A stretch of DNA of 64,000 bases, taken from the NCBI GenBank assembly GCA_033439795.1, contig JAUTDP010000007.1:1922001-1986000 (forward strand). Direction: 5' to 3'. A model generated the notes under the pieces. The model worked only from the letters and a program-made list of their open reading frames with translations. It was not told the origin of the DNA and did not search any database. The translations under genes were made by a program, and so were the position numbers. The DNA comes from Sordaria brevicollis. Its lineage: Eukaryota > Ascomycota > Sordariomycetes > Sordariales > Sordariaceae. Positions 1 to 11,200 of the stretch are shown here, piece by piece; position 1 is the stretch's first letter; every line of letters starts with the position of its first letter.

Positions 1-1534
1 CCAGACATGAAATTTATCTCAGTTTCGAAGCAGAAAAGTGGAAACATCATCCTGTAAGTATCCCGTCATCATGACCAGCACATGCTAAACAAGTCGGAAT
101 CGAAACCGGAATGGCGTTCGGAACTTCGGAGCCGGGATGGGAAAGGGGTTTTTCCTCCAAACAAGAAAAAGAAAAACCCACATTGCGTGATTGACACCAA
201 GCCTTCCTGGGCAACTAAAAAGAGCAACCAAGACAGTGAAAACGGGCCCCAATATCCTCTTTACTTTGCTCTCCTTGGTCAAGTCCAATCGTCAAATTGC
301 CCAGATTCGACTTAGTCAGGCTCTCAAAATCTCGTCAGCTCTTATCAGCTCAGCTCTCTTCAGCTCGTCAAGGTATTTCGGTCATCGTTTCGCTCGGGTA
401 ATGTAAGTTCAGTGGGGTTTCGGGTGTTGGGGGATCCATCCATCTGAACTCCATCTTCCTCTCAACCGCCGCTTTCTCGCTTCGAGAAGAATTCCAGTGG
501 TCTTGGGTTCTCGAAAAGGCGGACGAATCCGAAGCTCCGGAACCGGGGGATCAAAACTCAAACCATTTTCGGGATCGAAGGATCAGGGTGGTGGGGAATG
601 GTGTGCGAATGGGAGTGTACCCTTGGGGGAGAGAGCCGCAGAAAGGATGTAGTGCGGAGGAGCGGGGAATGGGAAAAACGCTGCAGACTCAGAGTGCAGA
701 AAAGGGATGCGGCGCTGCGGGATAGCAGAAGCGGAAGCGGAGGCGGATGGCGGAGGCGGAGGGGTGCGGCGGGGGATCCTCTTTTGACGACACTGCATCG
801 CATTCTGTCGAACGTTCGACTTTTTGAGTCGTGTCGAATCGTTCATCTCATCTCATCTCGTCTGATGGAAAACGAGCTGAATGGAACTGGCGGGGAACAT
901 CAAAACACGTGGGCTGTGAAACTGTAAACCTCGAGAAAAATAAATGTTAACGATGACCGCATACAACAAGGATACCGCGACGGACCATACCTACCTCTGC
1001 CGAGAGAAAGGAAAATGGGATGAACGGTTGATATAAGCTTTTCGAAACCCCTAAATGCTCCATATCCCCCATACCTTATACACTATTTGTTTCTTTTCTC
1101 GTGTCATGTTTTGCATTCCACACGTTCCCAAACGTCGTTTCCGCCTTCAATAGTTTCCGGAAACTATTGAACCCCAGAACGACTTTATCGGAAATCAATG
1201 TGATCGTCATCGGTTCTTGCCATTTTGGTGTGGGGTTACCATACCATTCGTTACAGGTGTTCAGAACCACCGGCCCCGGGGCTTACCGGACCAACCTCCG
1301 GGAAGGAGCAATGTTGTGCAGTGCGTTCAAAAAGTCTGATTCGCACTTTCGCAGTCGATCTATCGATCAATAAAAAACTCCATTCGCTCGGTTGATCGAG
1401 TTGACTCGTCTATTCGGATCGGTGAATGAATGAAACCTTCTTTCTTTTTAAGCTTTTCTATAGTGTGTCGATAGTCCGGCTACTAGTAGGTTGCTGGGTA
1501 AGGAGAAGAATATCCCGAATGATCCCCGGATTGG
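1..1534. other. Non-coding left flank
   Basis: No open frame here has a recognisable domain or convincing codon usage. The longest is 109 codons at 598-927, rich in Arg, Gly and Ser, and lies over sequence that is also open on the other strand. The stretch is normal in base composition, unlike the A+T block that follows, and ends at the target-site duplication of the first retrotransposon. Its one structured item is a perfect palindrome near 1146. It may hold the untranslated part of a gene outside the window. Confidence 0.5.
1146..1171. repeat. Perfect 26-bp palindrome
   Basis: The sequence from TTCAATAGTTTCC reads identically on both strands (13 bp per arm, no loop). The flanks to about 1100 and 1215 keep weaker inverted similarity: CGTCGTTT on the left faces AACGACTTT on the right. 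Both strands therefore encode the same FNSFRKLL string. It may be the core of an old fold-back element or a dimeric protein site; nothing else identifies it. Confidence 0.8.
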
Positions 1535-1650
1535 ATATGTGTCAGATTCCAGGGTGGTATTCTGGGCTAAAATAGTATAGACCAGTATATAGCTGGTTAG
1601 CACTACCAGCCACACAGAAGGTCTTGGCAAATAAGGGATACCCCCAGCTC

Positions 1651-2559
1651 TAGTCTCAGTTCTCAGACCCACTAACCTCCGAACCCCACCCCCCATTTTC
1701 TGCGGTAGCAGGTCTGAGCGCGTTTTGCGCAAAATGGCCGTCGAAAATAGGGGAAAAAGACGAAATATTCAATATTTAAATAAAGAAAAATTGAATAAAG
1801 GTAAATAAAATATTCTTAGAATGCTCTCGTTGGGCCGGTTCTAATAGTACTATTTTTGATGTATAAAACCCAGCCGTTAAAATAATACAAATTTAGAAAA
1901 TAAATTAATTTCATTATTTATAAGGAATATTTTTAATTATTTAAAGTAATTGAATTTTTATAGTATGAAAAATAGTATGATGAGGATGGCTTTAACGAGA
2001 CGGTTCTAATGGTACTACTTATGAAGCGCACGGGCCACCCGTTGGAGTAATGCAACCTAAAAAAGGAAGGAAAATAAAAGAATATTAACCCCCTCGAGGT
2101 TGTATTACCTTAACGGGTGGTCCGTGCACTTTATAAATAGTACCATTAGAACCGTCTCGTCAAAGCCATCCTCATCATACTATTTTTTATACTATATAAA
2201 GACTCCTACCCTAAAAAACTCAGAGTGTCCTAATTTTTACTATTTTTCCTAAAAAATTACCTTTTGACCTAGATTTTTATAAAGAAGTGGTCCGAGCGTT
2301 TAAAAAAAATAAATGTTAAAAAGGCCTTGAAATAATTATCCTCCGAGAGTAAATTTTTTTATTATATTATTTTTCGTTATTTAATTATTAAATAAAACGT
2401 TAATAAAAAGAAGAAAAAATCGAAACTTCTTGCAGTCGACGGCCATTTTGCGCAAAACGGTAACAGACCTCCTCTCACTAAAGTTCGAGGAGAGGAGACC
2501 CACATTTTGTGGGGTGGGTCCGCTGAACGCCGTGGACGGAGGTTCTGTGGAAGAGACTA
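1651..2559. mobile_element. Nested 909-bp MULE-like non-autonomous DNA transposon
   Basis: The insert starts TAGTCTC and ends GAGACTA. It has long imperfect terminal inverted repeats of about 95-130 bp: both ends, read inwards, carry AACCTCCG, AGGTCTG and then TTTTGCGCAAAATGG followed by CCGTCGA. It is flanked by the 9-bp direct repeat CCCCAGCTC (1642-1650 and 2560-2568). A 9-bp duplication with long terminal inverted repeats is the hallmark of Mutator-like elements. The interior (about 1745-2435) is RIP-mutated and holds no transposase frame, so this is a non-autonomous derivative. It must have inserted after element A. Confidence 0.85.
1959..2196. repeat. Fold-back repeat inside the MULE-like element
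   Basis: Two arms of about 99 bp (1959-2057 and 2097-2196) are inverted copies separated by about 39 bp. They share ATAGTATGATGAGGATGGCT, then ACGAGACGGTTCTAATGGTA and further sequence. Most of the differences are C/T or G/A, as RIP would leave. A partial third copy (GGTTCTAATAGTACTA) lies near 1838. It could be another nested inverted-repeat element or a subterminal repeat of the host transposon. Confidence 0.75.
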
Positions 2560-2651
2560 CCCCAGCTCCCCCGACTAGAGTTCCAGAATCCTGTTCTCTA
2601 TAGTTACACATAAATACATAGAATCAATCAATTCTCCTATACAATTTGATA

Positions 2652-5600
2652 ATTAATAATTTAATATACTTATTACTATTAATACCGATAATAACGATAA
2701 TATTATTATTATTATTACGATATTTTCTTTAAAGTAAACCGATAAAATAATTAATAATAACCCCTTCCTTACCGATAACGATAATTAGGTCCGTTAAGAG
2801 GAGATATTATAAATTAAATACGATCCTAATATTATTAAAGTTTAATTCCTAAGCGAAATCGACGTACCCCGCGAGCCTTTTTACTTTAAATTTAGTAATT
2901 TTCTTTTTAAATTAATTATTAAACTCCGTATCGAAATAATTAATAAAGAATTATATTTTTTTAAAGCCGGTTTCCTTCGTATTATAATAAATAAGGTTGG
3001 AAAGACCGTTAAAATTCCTTACTATTATTAAAATAATATTTTAATTAATAAAATCCTTATTAAAAAAGATTTAAGTAATTTTTAATTCTATTATAACGCT
3101 AAAGTTGCTTACCTTAATAAGAAGAAGGATTGGTTGAGATTCGAAATTAGGGATAAAATTATAAAAATTTAAATAAGATTTTTAATTAATTACGGACTTT
3201 AAGGTTCGGTTATAAAAGAAAAATAGGATATTTAAATTTAATATAACCTTTTTAAATAAAAAACCCGATATAATATTATTAATAAATTTATTAATACCTA
3301 TAAAGCTTATACCGATAATATCGTAATCCTTCGAAAGGAACCGATTAATTTTAATACCTAATTTTAGAATTAGGTTATAATTATAAATAATAATATTATT
3401 AAAGGAGTTAAGGAATATATAAACGTTATATTTTAGTATAATAATTTTTACGCTATTATTAAAATCGTCCGATTTAATTATATCGATACGATATAGAAAT
3501 TTAATAATAAAATAGAAAATAATATTTTAAAGTATATAGAGGTATACGAAGATTTTAAAAAGTAAAGTATAAATAGTCGCTATAGTATTATAACCTTTAT
3601 AGGTAGAAATAATCGTAGGGCGTTTATTATTAAAATAAATAATTAAATTTATTATTATATTAATAATAATAATAAAATTAATAATTATTAAGAAGTTAAT
3701 AATGGGGATGCTTATTAATAAAATAGAAATAAAAAGCCTAAGGGTAATGTAAATAAACGAAAATAGGCGTTAGATAATTCCGAAAATGTACGTAAAAAAT
3801 AAAATTCGAAAAATAAGAAGGGTAAAGGTAAAGAATTCCTTATATATAAAATATACGAGAAAGGATTTTATTCTTTTAAAGAGTATTAATATATAAATTT
3901 AAACGTTAAATTTAAAGCTTTTAAATTATATTCCTTTATTACGTAAATTATTAAAATTAATATTGCGAAGGACGTTAATTTAATTAAAAAAATTAAGGCT
4001 ATTAGGGAGAAAACTATTAAAATAGTAAAGTTTGAATTTGTATAATTCTTTAGGGAGGAGTATAGGGTAGTTTTTTAAATTGGTAATAGAAATAAGCGAA
4101 AAGAGTATCCCTTTAAAAATTTAATTATTTTAGATTCGGGGAATTTTCTTTATATATTTAATAAGATTATTCGTTTTTACTATTTTTATTATATTAATTT
4201 AGATAATTATTTATAGGTAGGTAATTCCCGTATTAAAATTTAAAGTTTTGGGGAGGTTAACGTCGTTATTAAAAGTAAAAAAGGTAATTTGAAATTTCGG
4301 TTAAAAAAAGTCGCGTTTTACCCTAATTTTACTATTAATTTCGTTTTCCTCTTTTTATTACGAAGGTAGGGTTTTTATTAGGATTATCGACCTTTAAATA
4401 ATTATTTAAAGAGAATTAACGGATTATTTTTTTATTCTTTAAATATTATTTTTAATTAAACGGTTTTAGAATATTTATTTATATTATTTATTAAATTAGT
4501 ATTTATAATATAGCGATATTAAATTAATTCTTATACGAAAAAACCGTCGATTTAAACCGTTGAAATATAATATTACCGATTCGGTTACTTTAATCCCTAA
4601 GTATTCGAATATTTATAAAACGTCGATAGGGTATAATTATAAAGTATTTTAATTAAAAAGAAGGATGCGGATAATACGGTCGTAATAAATTTTAATTCGA
4701 CCGAAGAATTTTCGAACGATTTCCTTTTTATAGCACTTTTAAAAAGGATATTAATAATCGAATATAATACTTATATTATAATAAAAATACGACGTTAAAT
4801 ATAACGAATCTTTCGAAACTATAAATATAAATTAAGGTAATACTTTATAATAAATTTCCTCGAATTTAATAAAGGTATTAATAAATACCGATACTTTATA
4901 TTTATTATTTACCGATAATTTAAATATATATAGGATTATTACTTTTCGAACCGGATATTTACTAATATTGCTTCGATTTTATATAATTATATAAATATAT
5001 TAGTATATCGATATAACGTTAAGGTTAAAGTTTTCGAATATAATAATAAATTTAACCGAAGAGAAATATTAATTAAATTCGGAATAAGAAGTATATTATT
5101 CGAACCCTTTATTCCTAATACCTAAGAATAAAATAATAGAGTAAAGCGTTTAGGGGGTATAGTAAAATAACGATATAATATTATAAAGAATAATTTAAAA
5201 TTTCTAATCGATTTATAGTTAGAAATTATATACGTAGTAATTTATTTATTAAACCGGTTACTTCGATACTTCTATAATTGGAAATCTCTATACGAACGCT
5301 TTTATACTTATATTATTTAATAATATAATTAATAAGAATTATAGCGATTAGATATTAATTATTTTCGAGTATATAGGTGTAAAATATATTCTATAATTAA
5401 TATAATATAAAAGAAAGAGAAACGTTATTAAAAATATTTTTTTAGAATATAAATTAGCTATTTAATCGGATATAACGCTTTTTCGATATACCGAATATAA
5501 AACCCCGTTACGAAATAAATTATTTAAATACGTAATATAATATTTAATAAATACGTTAAATTTTCCCCCGATAAAATTAATATTAAAGAAGACTTAGTAA

Positions 5601-7809
5601 CTTTAAAAATAATAATTACCGAAGAGCTCGTTAAAAAATTAAATAAAATAAATAAATAGGACTTAAATTAAAGGGTATTAGCGAATCCCCATTTAAAAAA
5701 TACTAAGGTCGAACTTCTTTTAAATATAATATTCGAGGAGGAAACCCTAAATTCTTAGTAAAAAACCGCTTAAAAAATTAAAGCCGGGGATATTTACGAA
5801 GTTATAAGGCCGGATAAAATAGCTATCGATTTTATTATAAATCTATACCTAACGCTATTAAATACCCTTCCTTCGTATATAATAACCCTATATACGGGCG
5901 TTATATTAAATTAAATAATCGATAAATATTTTCGAAAATTAGAATTATAAGAGAATACCTTCTTAATAGGAAGATTATTATAATTAATAGTAGAAATAAT
6001 TATTAGAATAATTATAAAGGTAGAAGTATAATAATTATTAATTAAATACGGTAAATTAAATAATTTATACCGCTATAACCTCCTAAGGGTATTAAAGAAC
6101 TATTATAATTTCGAGAGTTACCCTCTTAATAAGAAGTTTCGTAAGGTAGAACGAGCCTACTTTAATAATTATAAGGATATAAAAATTTAAATTAAAATCG
6201 ATTAAAATATCCTTTATATTAAAGGGAAATAAATCCTTAATTATATATAGGTATATATTTATAAATTTAATAAAAATAATACTTTAAATAAAATTAAGGT
6301 TAGGTTAATAATCCGAGGAGATTAATAACGTAAGATAGGCGTTAATACCTATACCTCTACTTTAGCGGGAAGGTCCTTCCGAATTATTGTTATATTAATA
6401 ATTTATTTTAATATAGAATTTATTTAGTAGGATATAATAAATGCCTTCGTAAACGTTATAATCGATAAGGAAATTTATATACGTATACTATTAGGATATC
6501 GGGTAAAAAGAAAAGTTTTTAAATTATTAAAAGCGTTCTATAATTTCTAACGAGCCCCTTTATTATAATAAAGGAAATTGAGCGGAACGTTTAAGGGTAT
6601 AAGATTTAAAGCTAATTTTAAGGATTTATATATTATAAAAAAGGAGAGAGTATTTATATTATATTATATTAACGATATTATTTTTATTTATTTAAAGGAA
6701 TACGAGGATTAGGTTAAAAAATATATTAATCTATTATAATTAAAATATTAATTAACCGGTAGTAAAGAGTTATAATAATTCCTAGGTATTGAAGTTATCC
6801 GTAACCGTAAAGTAAAAAAAATTTAATTGTCCTAAGAAGTTTATATTAAGAAAATTAGTAAATTATTGAAGTCTACTTATAGACTTACTATAATACTAAT
6901 AAAATAATAAGAATTATTACCTTTTAATGGATTAGCTAATTATATTAAAATTAGAAACTATTAAATTAATATAGGCTCTATATTATATACCGCTATTAAT
7001 ACGTAATTAGATATAACTTTTTTAATTAATTAATTAGCTCGATTTAATTATAATTTTAATTTAAAATACTATAATATTAATAAGAAGGTTATTTATTACC
7101 TTCGTATAATTAAGGATTGGTATCTATATTATAGAAGTAGTAATTAATTTAAAGTAGTTTTAAACGTTTTATTTACTAATAATAAAATAAACCGTAAGAA
7201 TTTTTAAAGATTTACGATTAAATTATACGGTAGATTTATTTATTAGAATATTACTAAATAGACCGCCATTGCGACGTTAATAATAAAAGTAGAGTTTTAC
7301 GCTATTGAGAAGGTTATTAAGGAAATACTATTTATTAACCGATTTATTAAGGCTCTAGGTATAAAGTTACTTAACGACCTTATCCCTATTATAAAATAAA
7401 ATAATTAATAGACTATTAGAATATTTATTGAGGAGATTCCTACCTTTATTATTAAAATGAAATATATTAATATTTATCGATATTAACTTCGAAAGGAAAT
7501 TATCGAAAAGGAAACCCTTAAATTAATTATTTAGAAATAAAGGAAATGCCTACGGATAAATTAACGAAAGTATTTAGAATATTAGAGTATAAAAGGTTTA
7601 GGGAATTATTAAGGATATTTGTAAAACTATTACAGTAAATTATAGTAGATAATAATAAAAAAACTCTAGAAATAGAAGATTTAGATAAATATTTAGGTAT
7701 TATAGTAGGAGAAGTAATAATAGATTAATTAAAGGGAATAGGAAATATATAAATAGCTTTACTCTCGACTCTAAAAGGATAATCGAAATAGTCTTCGAGT
7801 AAAGGGGTA
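2652..7809 (+). pseudogene. RIP-destroyed gag-pol of element A
   Basis: No frame remains open, but short conserved cores can be read on the + strand in copia order. A protease-like LDSG string lies near 4130. Reverse transcriptase remnants include IRGD near 6313, AFVNV near 6445, and a YINDII version of the YVDD box near 6665. RNase H-like sequence lies around 7200-7370. The order protease, integrase, RT, RNase H is that of Ty1/copia rather than Ty3/gypsy. The coding sequence is hopelessly broken by transitions and stops. Confidence 0.8.
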
Positions 7810-8003
7810 TATTAAATTCTAAGGTAGTATTCTAGGCTAAAATAATATAAATTAGTATATAATTGGTTAATATTATTAGTTATATAAAAGGTTTTAGTAA
7901 ATAAGGGATACCCCTAGTTCCCCCGACTAGAGCTCCAGAATCCTATTCTCCACAGTTACACACAGATACATAGAATCAATCAATTCTCCCATATAATTTG
8001 ATA
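7810..8003 (+). repeat. 3' LTR of element A
   Basis: A 194-bp LTR, aligned end to end with the spliced 5' LTR. Its first half is RIP-mutated (GGTTAATATTATTAGTTATA where the 5' copy has GGTTAGCACTACCAGCCACA). Its last half is almost intact, including CTCCACAGTTACACACAGAT. It is followed directly by the ATATG duplication. Confidence 0.9.
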
Positions 8004-8008
8004 ATATG

Positions 8009-8079
8009 TACGGCACGAATGTACGAAATGTGCAAGTATGCTAAAGAAGCGTATTATTCTAGGATTTTGGGTTGAAACG
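8009..8079. other. Unique spacer between the two retrotransposons
   Basis: Between the duplications of elements A and B lie 71 bp of ordinary sequence (81 bp counting the duplications) that still contain CA and TG dinucleotides (GGCACGAATG, TGTGCAAGTATG). It was evidently never a target of RIP although RIP-mutated DNA flanks it on both sides. Confidence 0.75.
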
Positions 8080-8084
8080 AAGGG

Positions 8085-8272
8085 TGTTAAATTAGAGGGT
8101 AGATTCGACCAGTAGAAACAGGCTTACGTAAGGCGCCCCAGCCACCAAATTCTGGCTGCAGACCTTCCTAATAGTTTAGGCACCCCCAATTCGGGTTCTA
8201 TAGAACTCTTCTAAATATATACATCAATTTTAACCCTAAATTACGATATCCACTTTGCTATGCAATTTGATA
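8085..8272 (+). repeat. 5' LTR of element B
   Basis: 188 bp. It contains GGCTTACGTAAGGCGCCCCA and AATTCGGGTTCTATAGAA, both found again in the 3' LTR with only C/T or G/A changes. This copy is the less mutated in its first half (GACCAGTAGAAACAGG against GATTAGTAGAAATAGG). Confidence 0.92.
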
Positions 8273-11200
8273 ATTAATAGTTTGATTTGCGATCTCCGCG
8301 CTATGAAAACTTCAATTACATTAATTATAATTATTATTACTATTACTACCGTAACCTATTATATTATTAACTATATTCTAATTAATCGATAAGGAAGTCG
8401 TTATTAAATAGGTCTATTTAAATTCTATAAATAAATTTAGAGAATAGAGCGACGAGTTTATAATTTATATTAAGGTTTTGGACTTTATTAATTATATATT
8501 AGGGGTATAATTAATTCCTTTTGAGCTTATAAAGTTAATTATTATAAATTACGCTATTAAATCGTCCGTCCGCTATTATATCGAAAAGGTTAGGGAAGTT
8601 TTTAACGATTTTAAAAATAGTACCTTTATTACGCTAATCCCTCTTTATAGCGCCGATAATATTTTTATAAGCGTAGAATTTACCGAAAAATCTTTAAAAG
8701 AATAGATTAATAACGTTATTATTAAATTTATTAATTTTATTATCGTAAGGTTATAGGAATATAATTACGATATTAATATATTTAATTACCGGTTTAAAAA
8801 ATACGAAACCTTTTCGAAATACCGCGTTATATTTATTAAATAAATACGTAAAATTATTTATTAGAATTATAAATTTAATTATTTCCGGAATAATAAAGAT
8901 CTCTTTTAATAATATTTTACCTTTATTAAAGGGTTATAATACCGTCCCGAATAAGCCTTTATCGATATTTATAAAGCTTATTACGATTATATTAATAAAC
9001 CCTTTACGATTAAATTTAAAATAGGAATAATTAAATAAATTAACGGTTAAGAAATTATTATAATTAAAATTTAATTCTATATAATTTTTAAATTCCTATT
9101 AATTATTATTTAATTTTACGATTTTATTAAATATTTACGCCTTATTCGACCGGACTAGGCCTTTAGCGCTTTATATTAATATTATTTATAAATTATTAAT
9201 AATATTTTCGATTTCTATATTTTATCCGGGGATTTCCGTATTAAAGGTTTTAATAATAAAATACCCGTAATTATATAAATTAAATTTAATTGTAAAAATA
9301 TTCGTAGGGTATTTTTTAAAATTAGAGGCGATATTTTTAATAAATTAAAGGATATTAATATTAAAATAGAAGACGTTTAATTTAATAGATTTTAATATAA
9401 TTAGCGTAAAAGGAAGTATATAATATAAATTAAAGATTTTAAGTAGAGCGGAAGTTTATTATTATTATTTCGTTATAAAGTTTGCGAAAAGGGTATATAT
9501 ATTATTAAATACTATTAATATTTCTTTCTTAATAAGGTTTTAAACCCTTATTAAAAGCCTAATTTTAAAGTATAAATTCGGGTAGTTAAAAACTTTAATA
9601 ACGATTTAGAATTTAAAAGGGAGGTCGAAATTTAAAGAAAGGAAATAATTAAATAATTAATAAATCCTATCCTTAATATTAATAATTAATTTTAAAGTAA
9701 TTAATGTTTTAATAAAAATATTATTATAAACCTTATTTCTATTTTTATTTAGGTTTGTAGAACCGTTATAATATAAATAATATTTTAAATAGGAGAAGGA
9801 AGCTTTAATATTAACCCGTTTAAAAATTATATTCTTCTTAATTTTGGTAATTCTTTATATATATTTAACGAAATTACGCATTTCTTTAATTTCCGTTATA
9901 TACCCTATAGTAATAATTTATGAATTAGAGATTTATATATTATAATTTAAAGTTATAAAGAGGTTAATTTTATTATTAATAGAAAGAACGGGTTTAAAAA
10001 ATTACGTTTCTACGATATAGCTTTCTATTTTAATTTTATAATTAATTTTATCTTTTTATACCTATTACGTAAATAAAGTTTTTTTTAAAATTATAAATTA
10101 CTTAATAATTATTTTCGTAATGTAAATTAATTATTATTTTATTATTTTAAAACCCGTTACCGTTAAATTTTATTTGAAGAATTTCTTTATTTATCTATTT
10201 AAGCGAATTTTTATACCCGTAAGAATATAATTAATTTTTATATAAACCGTAAATATTATTATAAAAACCCTTTTATTTAATATTTTAAATTAAAGTATTT
10301 TAATTTTTAAGTATTATTTTACCTCTATAATATATTAGGAACTAAAATTTTATTTAAGAATAAAAAGGAGGAGGATGAAGAAAACCCTAAAATTAAGTAA
10401 TATAATATTTATATTTAAATAAAAATTAAATAATAAATTAAGCGAAAATTTAGAGATAGAGGGTATAAAGTTAAAGAACGTTTCGCTATAGATTTTTTCG
10501 ATTATAAGGAAAGTTATTAAAATTATATTAATATTATATTTATTATTTATAAATTTATTAAGTATATTTAAGAATATTTCCTCTATAATTAATTCGTTAT
10601 TATAATTGTAATTTATTTAAACGATTTCTTTATTCTCTTTAAAATATAATTTAATATTATAATACGAATATTAAAATACAATAACGAAATTACGAAATTA
10701 TAATTACTCTTAAATTTATTAATATAATGTAGTATAATTATAAAACCTTTTACTTTATATATTTAAATATAAAATAGAGGTATAGAGCGTTCGGGAGGTA
10801 TAATTAAAAATAAAGTACGTACTATAGGTTTAAGTATTCGTTTTTTTAAGGATTTTTGGCCGGAAATCGTTTTTATAATAATATATTTCAATAATCGGTC
10901 CTTTAAATACCTTTACGATTAGAAATCTCTTTATAAAAGATTTTATACGGTTATTATTAAAAAAATTAATAGTAGTAACGACGAAATTACCCCCCGCAAA
11001 TTTAATATTTCTTATTTTCGAATTTATAACTATAAAGTATTTATAATAATTATTACTACTAAGAATAAATAAAATAAACTTTATAAAATGAATTTTAAAG
11101 CGTAAATTAGATATTTAATTGGTTATACTTTTATAGCTATTTATTAAATTTAAAACCCTATTATTAACGAGGTTATTAATACCCGCGATATTATTTTTGA

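Larger units (their letters stand above)
1540..2651 (+). repeat. 5' LTR of element A, split by a DNA transposon
   Basis: The LTR is in two parts, 1540-1650 and 2560-2651, with a 9-bp duplication (CCCCAGCTC) at the break. Removing the 909-bp insert and one duplication copy leaves 194 bp, exactly the length of the 3' LTR. The left part is almost unmutated (for example AGGTCTTGGCAAATAAGGG), whereas the matching part of the 3' LTR is heavily RIP-mutated. Confidence 0.9.
1540..8003 (+). mobile_element. Ty1/copia LTR retrotransposon A, RIP-mutated, with nested insertion
   Basis: A dead copia-type element complete from LTR to LTR. The 5-bp duplication ATATG lies directly outside both ends (1535-1539 and 8004-8008). 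The 5' LTR begins TGTCAGATTCC and the 3' LTR begins TATTAAATTCT, the same sequence after G-to-A and C-to-T changes. Both end in TTTGATA. The interior is extremely A+T-rich and stops occur in all frames, but degraded protease, reverse transcriptase and RNase H signatures remain in the copia order on the + strand. The mutation pattern (transitions, almost no CpA or TpG left) is that of RIP. Resembling Tcen-type copia elements of Neurospora is plausible but not checked. Confidence 0.92.

Noticed and set aside
598..927. 109-codon frame near the left end
   Set aside because: Gly/Arg-rich from composition, also open on the opposite strand, no domain and no splice or leader context.
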